From DUZB01 sp963747555 (GTDB lineage Bacteria; Desulfobacterota; DSM-4660; Desulfatiglandales; Desulfatiglandaceae), in assembly GCA_963747555.1 (NCBI GenBank), contig CAVVFZ010000014.1, forward strand, positions 1 to 64,000: a DNA stretch of 64,000 nt, given 5' to 3'. A model generated the notes under the pieces. It worked only from the letters and a program-made list of their open reading frames with translations, did no database searches and had not been told where the DNA came from. The position numbers were made by a program, and so were the translations under genes. Shown piece after piece: positions 54,052 through 63,951 of this stretch. Every line of letters begins with the position of its first letter. The stretch's first letter is position 1.

Positions 54052-54843
54052 ATGGCATTTTTTCAGGTCGAAAGTTTATCCATGTCGTTCGGGGGTCTTG
54101 ATGCCCTCAGCGATATCCATTTTCAGGTCAGCAAAGGTTCCGTTTTTGCCATCATCGGTCCGAATGGCGCCGGCAAGACGACCCTTTTCAACTGCATCAA
54201 TGGAATCTATAAGCCGACAAAAGGGCGTGTCCTCTTTAAGGACAGGGAGATTCAAGGAAAAAAGCCCGATCGTGTGGCGAAGCTTGGGATTGCCAGGACC
54301 TTTCAGAATATTGAGCTTTTTTCTCACATGAGCACCATGGAAAACTTGATGGCCGGACGTCATATATTTATGAAAACCGGTCTTTTCAGAGGAGCTTTCA
54401 TGTGGGGGCGGCGTTCTTTTGCGGGCAAGGAAGAGGTGAGCCACAGGAAGAAGGTGGAAGAGATTATCGATCTCCTTGACTTGCAGTCCGTCAGAAACAA
54501 ATTCGTTGGCGGCCTTCCGTACGGGATACAGAAACAGGTGGAGCTGGGCAGGGCACTGGCCCTTGAACCGGAACTGCTGCTGCTGGACGAACCTTGCGCC
54601 GGGATGAATTCGGAAGAAAAGCAGGATATGATCTTCTGGGTGAAAGATATCCAGGATGAACTCGGTGTAACCATCTTGCTCATCGAACATGACATGAAGA
54701 TGGTCATGGATATCTCGGACAGGATTTTGGTGATAAACTTCGGCAAATCGATCATTGAGGGTACTCCGGAAGAGGTGCAGCAGAACCCCGAGGTACTGAA
54801 AGCCTATCTGGGAGAGGATGAAGACGTTGACCTCGATGCTTGA
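54052..54843 (+). CDS. livG: Branched-chain amino acid ABC transporter ATPase LivG
   Basis: A 263-residue protein (ATG 54052). Walker A is GPNGAGKTTLFN, the LivG-specific LGIARTFQNIELFSHMSTME follows, then the signature-like GLPYGIQKQVELGRALALEP, Walker B LLLLDEPCAGMN and IEHDMKMVMDISDRILVIN. The LSGGQ motif is replaced by LPYGIQK, as usual in this subfamily. The ATG at 54001 in the same frame would fall within the hairpin loop and is less likely. Confidence 0.93.
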   Translation: MAFFQVESLSMSFGGLDALSDIHFQVSKGSVFAIIGPNGAGKTTLFNCINGIYKPTKGRVLFKDREIQGKKPDRVAKLGIARTFQNIELFSHMSTMENLMAGRHIFMKTGLFRGAFMWGRRSFAGKEEVSHRKKVEEIIDLLDLQSVRNKFVGGLPYGIQKQVELGRALALEPELLLLDEPCAGMNSEEKQDMIFWVKDIQDELGVTILLIEHDMKMVMDISDRILVINFGKSIIEGTPEEVQQNPEVLKAYLGEDEDVDLDA

Positions 54844-55603
54844 AATTCAGAATATTGAGACGTTCTACGGCTTGATTTATGCCCTGCGAGGGGTTTCCCT
54901 CAGTGTAGAGGAGGGCACGGTGACGGCCATCCTCGGCAATAACGGCGCCGGGAAATCGACCATTTTAAAGACCGTCATGGGCCTTTTGGAGGACCAGCCG
55001 GACAAGGGCGCGATAGAGTTCTTAGGGAAGCGAATCGACGGAAAAGATCCGGAAGTAATCGTCCGGATGGGGATATCGTACGTACCGGAGGGACGGGAGG
55101 TTTTCGAAGAACTCAGCGTGAAAGAGAACCTTCAGATGGGCGCCTACATTCGAAGCGACCGCTCGGGCGTAAGAAAAGACATGGACAAGATGTATGGCTA
55201 TTTTCCCGTGCTGAAACAGCGGGAAGAGCAGTGGGCGGGAACGCTTTCGGGCGGCGAACAACAAATGCTTGCCATTGGCAGGGCCTTGATGAGCCGTCCC
55301 CGACTCCTTTTTCTTGATGAGCCTTCCCTGGGACTTTCGCCCCTCCTTGTTAAGGAGATTTTTAGGATCATTACAACCATTAACGAAGCGGGCGTTACCA
55401 TCCTGTTGGTGGAACAGAATGCACGAATGGCTTTGAATATTTCAGATACCGGCCTGATTTTGGAAAACGGTCGATTCGTCATGAAGGGGAAATCAGAGGA
55501 GTTAATGGAAGATAAGGATGTTAAGGAATTCTATATGGGCATCAAGTCGGAAGAGTCCGCCAAGGGATTTCAACGGTGGAAACGGAAGAAACGATGGAGA
55601 TAG
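54836..55603 (+). CDS. livF: Branched-chain amino acid ABC transporter ATPase LivF
   Basis: A 255-residue protein. MLEIQNIETFYGLIYALRGV starts the domain, with Walker A GNNGAGKSTILKTVMGL, signature LSGGEQQMLAIGRALM, Walker B LLFLDEPSLGLSP and LLVEQNARMALNISDTG. The ATG at 54836 overlaps the livG stop (ATGCTTGA), though ATG 54818 in the same frame is possible. The tail after about residue 245 (KGFQRWKRKKRWR) is basic. It powers import with LivG. Confidence 0.92.
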   Translation: MLEIQNIETFYGLIYALRGVSLSVEEGTVTAILGNNGAGKSTILKTVMGLLEDQPDKGAIEFLGKRIDGKDPEVIVRMGISYVPEGREVFEELSVKENLQMGAYIRSDRSGVRKDMDKMYGYFPVLKQREEQWAGTLSGGEQQMLAIGRALMSRPRLLFLDEPSLGLSPLLVKEIFRIITTINEAGVTILLVEQNARMALNISDTGLILENGRFVMKGKSEELMEDKDVKEFYMGIKSEESAKGFQRWKRKKRWR

Positions 55604-55651
55604 GCTATTTGGGCTCAGCGTTATGGAACCTTTTGAGAAAATAATTGTGGA

Positions 55652-57481
55652 ATGGAATACGGCTCAATGATGACCCTCGAAACAGCTCCCAGTTTGTTCA
55701 GAAATACGGCCCTGAAATATGGCGACCGAATTGCCATGCGCAAGAAAGAATATGGTCTCTGGCATGACATATCGTGGAAGGAATATTATCAGGCGGCAAA
55801 ATATGTCGGTTCGGCTCTCATCTCCATGGGGCTTGAAAAAGGGGATTGTGTCTCCATTATAGGGGATAACTGTCCCGAATGGGTCACCATTGATCTTGCC
55901 ATACAGTCTTGCGGCGGAATCGCAACCGGGGTTTATTCCACAAACGCCTGGCCCCAGGTGGAGTACGTAATCGAGAATTCCGACTCTAAATTCTTCTTTG
56001 TGGAAAATGAAGAGCAACTGGATAAGTGGCTAAATTTCAGAGAGAATGTTCCGAAGCTGAAAAAGGTCATTGTGTGGGATCTGGAAGGTCTGCGGCATTT
56101 TGAAGATCCGATGGTCATGACCTATGATGAATTGATCGAACTGGGGAAAGAGGTTGTCAGAGAGACCCCTGACCTCTTTGAGGAGCGCATCAATCAGACC
56201 GATCTTGAAGACGTGGCGGTCCTGATTTATACATCCGGCACGACCGGTCCTCCGAAAGGAGCGATGCTAAGCCACAGAAACCTCGTGTGGATGGGCAGCG
56301 CGATTACTCTCGAAAATCCCATGTCCGATGAAGACGAGGTCCTTTCCTTTTTACCGCTATGCCACGTCTTCGAGCAGCTTTTCTCCGTCATGGGACATAT
56401 TACACACGGATATGTGGTCAATTTTATCGAAAACATGGAGACGGTGAATGACAACATGATCGAAGTGTCTCCTACCGTGGGTTACGCCGTACCCCGTATA
56501 TGGGAAAAATACCTGTCTGCCGTTTACATCAGGATGTCGGACGCCACCTGGTTTAAGAAAATGGTATTTGGCCTGGCGCTCAATGTAGGAAAAAAGCGCG
56601 CCACCCTGATGATGAATTTCAAGCCGGTCCCGGGCTATCTTGAAATGCTTTACAGATTGGCCCATTTTACCGTCTTTCGAAAATTGAAGGAACGGTTGGG
56701 TTTCGACAGAATGCGGGTTGCCTATTCCGGCGCCGCTCCCATATCGCCCGATGTCCTGCATTTTTTTCAGTCCGTGGGGGTAAACCTCATCGAAGGATAT
56801 GGACAGACGGAAGCTACGGGGGTTACCTGTGTATCGAGGGTAGGAAAAGTGAAGTTTGGAACGGTGGGGCCGCCCTTGCCGGGGACGGAGGTCCGGATTG
56901 CCGAGGATGGCGAAATCCTGGTGAAATCCCCCAGCGTGTTCAAGGGATACTACAAGAATCCGGAAGCTACGGCAGAAACGATTAAGGACGGATGGCTCTA
57001 TTCGGGAGACGTGGGTGAGATCGATGAGGATGGGTATGTGAAGATTACGGACCGGAAGAAGGATATCATCGTTACGGCCGGCGGAAAGAATATTACCCCC
57101 CAATTCATAGAAAACAAGCTGAAATTCAGCCCATACATCAATGATGCGGTGGTCATCGGCGACAAGCGGAAATTTATTTCCAGCCTGATTCTGATTGATG
57201 AAGACAACGTGGTCAAATTTGCGCAGGATAACAAGGTGCAGTTTTCCACCTATAAGGATTTGACCCAGAGCCCGGAGATCATCAAACTTATTCAGGAAGA
57301 GGTAAACAAGGTCAACGATACGTTGGCCCGCGTGGAGCAGATCAAGAAGTTTACCATTCTCCCCAAGAAGCTCTATGAAGAAGACGGGGAAGTCACACCC
57401 ACGATGAAGGTGAAAAGAAAGTATGTCAATGAGGCCTTTGGGGATCTGATTGAGGCCATGTATAAGAGGAAAAGTGCCTGA
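55652..57481 (+). CDS. AMP-dependent acyl-CoA synthetase (long-chain type)
   Basis: A complete 609-residue adenylating enzyme. YTSGTTGPPKGAMLSHRNLV is the AMP-binding motif, YGQTEATGVTC motif A5, and GDVGEIDEDGYVKITDRKKD the hinge with the catalytic aspartate/arginine. KNITPQFIENKLKF and the C-terminal GEVTPTMKVKRKY (catalytic lysine) follow. It is most similar in layout to the FadD15/long-chain group with the LPLCHVFEQ box. Placed after the liv operon, it may activate the imported or a derived carboxylic acid as CoA thioester (inference). Confidence 0.92.
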   Translation: MEYGSMMTLETAPSLFRNTALKYGDRIAMRKKEYGLWHDISWKEYYQAAKYVGSALISMGLEKGDCVSIIGDNCPEWVTIDLAIQSCGGIATGVYSTNAWPQVEYVIENSDSKFFFVENEEQLDKWLNFRENVPKLKKVIVWDLEGLRHFEDPMVMTYDELIELGKEVVRETPDLFEERINQTDLEDVAVLIYTSGTTGPPKGAMLSHRNLVWMGSAITLENPMSDEDEVLSFLPLCHVFEQLFSVMGHITHGYVVNFIENMETVNDNMIEVSPTVGYAVPRIWEKYLSAVYIRMSDATWFKKMVFGLALNVGKKRATLMMNFKPVPGYLEMLYRLAHFTVFRKLKERLGFDRMRVAYSGAAPISPDVLHFFQSVGVNLIEGYGQTEATGVTCVSRVGKVKFGTVGPPLPGTEVRIAEDGEILVKSPSVFKGYYKNPEATAETIKDGWLYSGDVGEIDEDGYVKITDRKKDIIVTAGGKNITPQFIENKLKFSPYINDAVVIGDKRKFISSLILIDEDNVVKFAQDNKVQFSTYKDLTQSPEIIKLIQEEVNKVNDTLARVEQIKKFTILPKKLYEEDGEVTPTMKVKRKYVNEAFGDLIEAMYKRKSA

Positions 57482-57482
57482 T

Positions 57483-58226
57483 TTAAATCTGCCCTAATGT
57501 CTTTTCTTTCATCTCCAGGAACCCCATTTCCATCAGCGGTTGCAGGTTGACGATATCGGCGTTGTTGTACTCGATGAGAGTATCCAACGCCTTTTTGTTT
57601 CCCCGCTGATAGGCGTACCACAGACGGATGGCTTCAAAACCGTCGATGCCTTCGACCTCTCTCTCCCGTGCAATTCCAACGTCTTTCTCAATCCTCTTGA
57701 GGCCGCCGGTGAAACCGAGTTTTTTCAAGACGAAGCGCAGATCAATATGCCCGCCGGGAAGGGTGATGCCGGGAAAACGGCTTCGTATGAAGGGCAGATC
57801 GAAGGAGGCGCCGTTGAAGGTGATTACCAGATCATAGGCGGCAATGGCCGTTTCAAAATCTTCCAGGTTGATTCCGTTTACAAAGGTCTGGATGGCTTTT
57901 CCGTCATATAGTCCGATGACCGTAATATCCGCCCCATCCTGCTGGTAGCCGGTCGTTTCTATGTCCAGATAAACCGCCCTTTCCCTGAAGGCATCGAATA
58001 CCCGCCACATTTCTCCGGAAGAAAGCCTGTTGTTGAAAAAAGAGACATCATCCCTGTGTTCCAGGGATGCCTGGAGGGTCTGCTCCATCAAACAATGCAT
58101 CCCTGGTGAAAGATGTCCATGGCCGCGTTCCATATAATCCTGCCATGTATGAATACCCCGGGCCCAGAGTCGCTGCTCTGTTTTGGGCCCTATCCCTTGA
58201 ACGTGTATAAAGGTTCTTTCAAGCAT
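57483..58226 (-). CDS. YprB-like RNase H-fold 3'-5' exonuclease
   Basis: A 247-residue protein. An N-terminal helix-hairpin segment (FIHVQGIGPKTEQRLWARG) precedes a DEDD exonuclease core: YLDIETTGYQQDGADIT (Exo I), ITFNGASFDLPFIRSRFPG (Exo II) and LIEYNNADIVNLQPLM (Exo III). This matches the YprB/RNase H-like family. The nuclease role is inferred from these residues; the substrate is unknown. It ends 2 bases after the convergent acyl-CoA synthetase gene. Confidence 0.85.
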   Translation of the reverse strand: MLERTFIHVQGIGPKTEQRLWARGIHTWQDYMERGHGHLSPGMHCLMEQTLQASLEHRDDVSFFNNRLSSGEMWRVFDAFRERAVYLDIETTGYQQDGADITVIGLYDGKAIQTFVNGINLEDFETAIAAYDLVITFNGASFDLPFIRSRFPGITLPGGHIDLRFVLKKLGFTGGLKRIEKDVGIAREREVEGIDGFEAIRLWYAYQRGNKKALDTLIEYNNADIVNLQPLMEMGFLEMKEKTLGQI

Positions 58227-58321
58227 GCTTTCAGTTTTTCCGTACCCGCGATAAAGGCCCTCCAGAGGAATTATACGGCGGAAAAAGACCTTGTCGGAAT
58301 GGATTTCATATGCGGTTTGGC

Positions 58322-59523
58322 TTACAGCGTGAAGATGCCGTTTTCATAGATCACGACCTCTTCTCCGGTGGAGAGATGGGCCGTGACCATTTTCTTCTCG
58401 GTATTCACCAGGTCCCAGTGCAGGGCCGAATCGTTAAATCCCAGTTGGGTCTTCATTTCTTCCGTGTCAGTTCTGAGGGGTCTCCATCGTAGGTGTCCGT
58501 GTAAGACATGCCGACGGCGAGGTGGCAGTTTCCATAACGGCCTCCGTAATTTTCATCAAAGAGGGTGTTGGCCATGAATCGGTTGATCTTGGAGAAGCGT
58601 TTGTCCGTCAGCGAAAATTCACCCACCTGCTTCGCCCCCTTGTCCATGGCAATCTGTTTTTTGGTGAACTCCTCTCCCTTTTCGGCTTCCACTTCCACGG
58701 CAACGCCCTTTTTGAAGACAAGGGTTACGCCCTCTACGTAGTTTCCGCTCCTATAAGAAGGCTGGTTGGCGACATATTTTCCTTCGGTTCCACGCCAGTC
58801 GGGGGAGATGAAGAGTTCAAAACTGGGGATATTATGGCCGGATACGCCGATCCACTTTCTCTTTTCGCCCGGGACGATCTTCAGATCGATGTTTTCCGAT
58901 TCCACCCGGTAATAAGCCACATCCATGCTGTTCAACCAGGTCTTAATGGCGATGGCGTCTTTGAACAAGCCTTTCCAGACGGCTACGGGATCCGGTTTGT
59001 CCAGATAGCATGCCTTGATGATCTGATTGGTATATTGTTTCATGGTAAGGCCGGCCTGACGGGCCAATTCTTCTGTCGGAAAGGTGCAGAGCGTCCAACC
59101 CAGATCTCCCCGATCTTCCCTTTTTCGCATGATATCCCGCAGCGGTTTCATGGCTACCGCGTTTTTCCCTAACCGTTTCGGATCGATGTCCGCCAGGTGT
59201 GTCAGTGAGGCCGGGGCGTGCAGAAAGATTCTCCCATGGATTTTACTGTACAGATCCTCCTGCCACGATCCGATGAACACAAGCTGTTTGTGGTTCGCCT
59301 TTTGGTAAAAATCGTGCTCCATTACAGGGGTGAGTCCGGAACGCATGACGGGGTGCACCCCCATATCCAGCAGCTTTCCATGGACGGCTTCGGCAAGTTC
59401 AAGAGCGGGAATTTGGAACTGTACAAGGACGATATCTCCCTTTTTAAATATCCCTGTCCTTGCGGTTTTCAGGCCCCATAACAGGACATTGGCATATTTA
59501 TCGAGTTGTTTCTTGGTCAGCAT
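58322..59523 (-). CDS. Aminopeptidase, M29 family, frameshifted near the 3' end
   Basis: About 400 aa. MLTKKQLDKYANVLLWGLKT and LVQFQIPALELAEAVHGKLL start the protein. SGHNIPSFELFISPDWRGTE holds conserved metal-region residues (E), and the C-terminal half contains GVAVEVEAEKGEEFTKKQIA and FMANTLFDENYGGRYGNCHL. A shift near 58475 restores RTDTEEMKTQLGFNDSALHW and the tail ending at 58322. M29 peptidases are dinuclear metal aminopeptidases. The single shift may be a base error. Confidence 0.82.
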
Positions 59524-60891
59524 GATGAAACCTCCTTTTTAATAGCATGGAAATTCGTGATGATGGTGGTTCTGAGCTGATTTTCGGGAAGCTGAGAGCG
59601 AATCTTTCCGTGGATAAAAAATCCCAGCCCCAGGATGCAAGTCCGATTGACTGCGAGGATGACATACCCCTTTTCGTAGTCTTGATCGACAGGGATCTGC
59701 TCCCCGGCTACCAGTCGCAACAAGTCATCGGGGCTTACCTGACAAACCCTTTTGGTGGCAAACTTTCCGAAAGTCTGAATAAATCGTGTGGTGGGCTTGA
59801 CGAAATGTCCCACTTTGCGAAAGGCCTTCAGCCCCACCCGTGAGACTTTGATTCGTGAAATATCTTCTGTCAGGACTGAAGCAGAAGCACGCAGTAGATA
59901 CCACCCCGATTTTTGATTGAAAAGAAGATATTCCTGAAACACCTCCCCTGGAATGCCGAACCTCTCGTAAAGATAAGAGAAAAGAGCTGTCCGTTCATCT
60001 TTTCCGGCCAATTCCGGCCATGAAGAATCCCACCGAATCGACTCGGTGGGGATAATATCTCTTGGCCAGTCTGAGTCGCTTGTCATAGATCTTTCCTTTC
60101 CATTCCGAGATTCCCGGGTCAACATCCACGCTTAGGTCGAAGGGAAGAAGATCTGCATTTCTTTCATTGAGCAGATGGTCTACTACGGCCTCATTTTCGT
60201 CAGGGTTGTAGGTGCAGGTGGCATACAACATCCGCCCGTTTTCTTTGAGCAGATCGAATCCTCGGAGGATGATCTTTTTCTGCAGGTCCGGCAGCGCCTC
60301 ACTCCTTTTTCCTTTCCTGTATCGTACATTTTCGCCGGTTCGTCGGAATCTTCCTTCTCCGGAGCAGGGAACGTCCGCCAGAACATAATCAAAACGTTGT
60401 TTTAACGGAAACTCCTGAGCCTGGTAACCCGTCAAAACGGCATTGAGAACCCCCAGTCTTGAAAGGGTATGTCCCAGCGACACATGCCGGGTGGCATAGA
60501 GGTCGTTGGAAACGATAAGGCCTGTGTTGTTCATGATCTGAGCGCAATGGGCGGTTTTCCCCCCGGGAGAGGCACACATGTCCAGGAGGCAGCTCCCTTT
60601 CTCCGGAGCAAGGGCATAAGAGGCCAGCGCGGAAGTAAGGGTCTGGGGGTGTATGTATCCCAGGAAGTATTCCAGCAGATTTCCCGGAAAGGAGAGATCC
60701 GGCGCCAGATAAAGCGTGTCAAATTTCCGGGAGGCCCGAATGAGAGAGATGCCCTTTTCTTTCAGCGTTTCGACCAGAGATTCAGGGGTCGTCCGGAGAC
60801 GGTTGATGGTTAAATAAGTGGGCAGAGGGGACAGGAGACTTTCCTGAAAAAGAGTGAATTCGGGGATGATCCGGTCGTATTCATCGAACAT
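59517..60891 (-). CDS. RsmF-like rRNA m5C methyltransferase with PUA-type tail, frameshifted
   Basis: The first frame has SCLLDMCASPGGKTAHCAQI (SAM motif I), YVLADVPCSGEGRFR (motif IV cysteine) and MLYATCTYNPDENEAVVDHL (motif VI catalytic cysteine). It ends at the run GGAAAAGATG near 60000. The other frame continues DERTALFSYLYERFGIPGE to a domain of about 150 residues that resembles the PUA-like C-terminus of Nol1/Nop2/Fmu proteins. One shift would merge both into about 458 aa, the size of RsmF. The target base in 16S rRNA is inferred. Confidence 0.78.
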
Positions 60892-61222
60892 GCAGGTTTC
60901 CGTTTCTTTTGAATCTGTGCGGTCAGCTGTTAGCGGGCGGGTTTCTAACTTTGCCCAATGGATATGGTTCCTTACTCATATTCCTAATCGTAATCCAAAC
61001 TCCAGTACTACAAATCTCCAACACTCCTGGGTTACACCAGTGTGGTACATGTATTGAATGAACCGGTGCGTTGTCAAGCAAAATGGTTGTTTCTCATCTC
61101 ATCATGCAGAGTCGTTGGGGAGCATGGATTTTTTTCTTGACGAAATAAGTATGAATAGAATATTCCCTCATGGAGTATTTTTAAATCCGATTCAGGATAA
61201 ACGATATTGTGGGAGAGGCCAT
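60892..61222. other. Intergenic stretch before the PadR gene
   Basis: No supported gene; the protein frame that begins at 61058 and runs into PadR has no family match in its first 55 codons. A TTGACG at about 61136 with an AT-rich run after it could be a promoter, but no good -10 follows at ideal distance. The PadR ribosome binding site GGGAGAGG lies at 61211-61218. Confidence 0.4.
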
Positions 61223-61777
61223 ATGAAAGACAAGCCGATAACGGAATTTGTTCTACTCGGGGCCCTCATGTCGGGACCCATGCACGGATATGAAATCCTG
61301 CGATTTTTGGATGCAGACCTGGGATCTGCCTGGCGGGTGGGCACAAGTCAGCTCTATGCACTCCTTAAAAGGCTTGAGAGCAGCGGCGTTGTGACATCGA
61401 CCATGGAATCCCAGGATACACGGCCGTCCAAAAGGGTCTTTTCTCTAAACACAGCCGGTAAAGAGGCCTTTATGGATTGGCTGAAAAGACCAAGCCCCTA
61501 TGTTCGAGATCTTCGAACCGAATTCCTGACCAAGCTTTTCTTCTTTCGGAAGCTCTCCCTGCAAGGATGCCCGGCACTGGTGCGGGACCAGATCAAGATT
61601 CTGGAAAAAGTAAGAGAACGGCTGATCACCTTGCAGGACGAAGAAAAGGATCCTTACAAAAGAATGGTTTTCGGTTTCAGGATCGCTACTCTCAACGGAT
61701 GGCTCGTTTGGCTTGAGAAAGAGGCCGTGCCGTTTGCGAAGGGGAACGATCAAAGCTCTGCTTTGCGTTCCCAATGA
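61223..61777 (+). CDS. PadR-family transcriptional regulator
   Basis: A 184-residue protein from ATG 61223. MKDKPITEFVLLGALMSGPM and HGYEILRFLDADLGSAWRVG are the PadR winged-helix start. TSQLYALLKRLESSGVVTST is the recognition helix and GKEAFMDWLKRPSPYVRDLR follows. The C-terminal Vir helices (KLSLQGCPALVRDQIKILEK) dimerise. PadR repressors respond to small ligands such as phenolic acids or to metals. The MoeA-like gene follows after 25 bases, so it may be the regulated neighbour. Confidence 0.9.
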   Translation: MKDKPITEFVLLGALMSGPMHGYEILRFLDADLGSAWRVGTSQLYALLKRLESSGVVTSTMESQDTRPSKRVFSLNTAGKEAFMDWLKRPSPYVRDLRTEFLTKLFFFRKLSLQGCPALVRDQIKILEKVRERLITLQDEEKDPYKRMVFGFRIATLNGWLVWLEKEAVPFAKGNDQSSALRSQ

Positions 61778-61802
61778 ATTGATTATGTTCAGGAGTTAAG
61801 GT

Positions 61803-62850
61803 ATGTCTAACAAGTTTAAATCATCCGCGACAGTTATTTCCGTCGATCAGGCCGTTGGAACCATCCTGGCCCATGACATTACGGAGATCAGGCCGGGCAA
61901 CTTCAAGGGGCCGGCTTTTAAGAAGGGACACATTGTTACCGAGGAGGATATCCCCCACCTCAAAAGAGTTGGAAAGGAACATCTCTATGTGCTGCATCTG
62001 GAGCCGGGTGAGGTTCATGAGGACAATGCAGCGCTTGCCCTTTCAACCGCTCTGTCCGGGACGGGTGTTGTATTCGATCCCAATCCCTCGGAAGGAAAGA
62101 TTTCCCTGAAAGCGAAGCACAGCGGACTTCTAAAGGTAAATGTGGACGCCCTGACCGCCATTAATCTGGTTCCGGATATCAGCTGTTCTTCCAGACATAA
62201 TCATTCGGTTGTGGGAAAGGACGAAATCATTGCTGCGGTCCGTGCTATTCCTCTTGTTATCGACGAAGGTCTGCTGAAAAAGGCCGTGAAATTGGCGGAA
62301 GAGGCGGAAGGGATTTTTTCCGTAAAGCCGCTTTCCGCACCATTGACCGGGATTGTGATTACCGGGAATGAAGTTTATAACGGGCTCATCGATGACAAAT
62401 TCGCGCCGATTATCCGGGGAAAACTTCATTCTTACGGGTGTGAGGTCGATCGGAACTGCTTTTTCGCCGGATGATAAAGCGACGATCATCAAGGAAATTC
62501 ACCGACACCTGGAGAACGGTGCGGAAATGCTTATTGTGGCTGGCGGCATGAGTGTGGATCCCGACGATATTACCCGGGTGGCCATTGCGGAAGCGGGCGC
62601 GGAGGACGTGGTGTATGGAACGCCGGTCATCCCCGGCGCCATGTTTCTTGCAGGACGTATCGGCAACGTTCCGATTCTGGGATTGCCTGCCTGCGTCCTT
62701 TTTTATCGGGCAACCGTACTTGATCTGATTTTGCCAAGGGTCCTGGCCGGGGAAACCGTTACACGGGAAGAACTGGCCGCCATGGCCCACGGGGGATTGT
62801 GCCTCAACTGCGAATCGTGCCATTTCCCCCGGTGTTCTTTCGGGAAGTGA
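61803..62850 (+). CDS. MoeA-like molybdopterin-binding protein with Cys tail, frameshifted
   Basis: MSNKFKSSATVISVDQAVGT and LAHDITEIRPGNFKGPAFKK form a MoeA-like start. LSAPLTGIVITGNEVYNGLI begins the MoaB/Mog-type molybdopterin-binding domain. A shift near 62450 leads to TAFSPDDKATIIKEIHRHL, VAGGMSVDPDDITR and GTPVIPGAMFLAGRIG (metal/MPT loop). The end reads HGGLCLNCESCHFPRCSFGK, a four-cysteine tail. It probably inserts or handles molybdenum cofactor for a hydroxylase; XdhC is convergent next door. Confidence 0.8.
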
Positions 62851-62860
62851 AGGGCCACTT

Positions 62861-63928
62861 CTACACGTGCCAGTTCTTGATTTTCAAGGCCCGTCCCCTC
62901 GCCCTTTCCTGAATGAGCTCGGCAACAATACTCACGGCGATTTCAGCAGGGGTTTCTGCTTGAATGTCAAGGCCGATGGGCGCATGAACCTGGTCGATCC
63001 GCTCTTGCGTTACCCCTTCTTCCAAGAGCTTATCGAAGATCATCCTGTTTTTTCGACTGCTCCCGATCATGCCGACATACCTGGGGGAGCTTTTGAGCGC
63101 CTGGCGAAGGATGTCCAGGTCGTGCATGTGCCCTCTGGTTACAATGACCACGTCATCATGGGGACCGAAATTGATCCCTTTGAGCGCCGCATCAAAGGGT
63201 TGGACCCGCACATGGGTGGCCATGGGGAAACGTTCCCGGTTGGCAAATTCTTTTCGATCGTCCACCACAATGATTTCATCGCCCAGACGGTGGGCGATCC
63301 AGGCCAGATCCAGTGAAATGTGCCCGCCTCCGAATATGTGCAAGACGTTGGGGAGTTCAATGGGTTCCACATAGAACCGCTCTTCTCCGCCGGTCAATGG
63401 GAAGAAAGCAGGTACTGCGTCCCTTTTCTACGGAGGGCAGATAATCCTCAACCGCTGAAGGGATGGTCAATCCTCCTGAAATGATCTTTCCTCTTGCCCA
63501 GAGCAGATGGCTATCATTGAAACCGGCCCTGAATCCGGACAGATGTTTCCCTGATTGCGGTGACGAAGAGAACCCCTTCCAATCGAGAAAATGATGAGGC
63601 AAGTTCTTTCAGGAATGGCAGGGCATCGTCTGTGATCGTTTCGAGATAAACCTTGACATTTCCTCCGCAGATCATCCCGGCGGCGGCTACCTCCTTCCCG
63701 GAAAGGGAAAAGGAGAGAAGCTCGCGCCCCTTTCTCTTTGAGGTAATGGCCTGCTGCCTTCATTACATCGGCCTCCAGCTTACCTCCCCCGACGCTCCCC
63801 AGGGTAGTCTCGCCTTCGCTGATGAGCATTCGGCTTCCGGAACCTCTCGGAGCAGAACCTTCCTGACTGACCACGGTAGCCCAGACAACAGGTTTACCCT
63901 CTTCAAGCATGCGAAATGGTCGCATCAA
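62861..63928 (-). CDS. xdhC: XdhC/CoxI-family molybdenum cofactor maturation protein, frameshifted
   Basis: The start MLEEGKPVVWATVVSQEGSA with PRGSGSRMLIS is the XdhC/CoxI N-terminal motif. GSVGGGKLEADVMKAA follows, then in other frames EVAAAGMICGGNVKVYLETI, and finally a clean Rossmann domain: VLHIFGGGHISLDLAWIAHR, IVTRGHMHDLDILRQALKSS and YVGMIGSSRKNRM. Two or three shifts are needed (about 63400-63720). XdhC binds molybdenum cofactor, adds the terminal sulfur and delivers it to xanthine-dehydrogenase-type enzymes. The true start could be an ATG at 63940 in another frame. Confidence 0.8.
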
Positions 63929-63951
63929 TGATATTCTTCATTTTTGATCTC

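Noticed and set aside
61058..61222. N-terminal extension of the PadR regulator by 55 codons
   Set aside because: The strong GGGAGAGG site and the canonical PadR start both point to ATG 61223.
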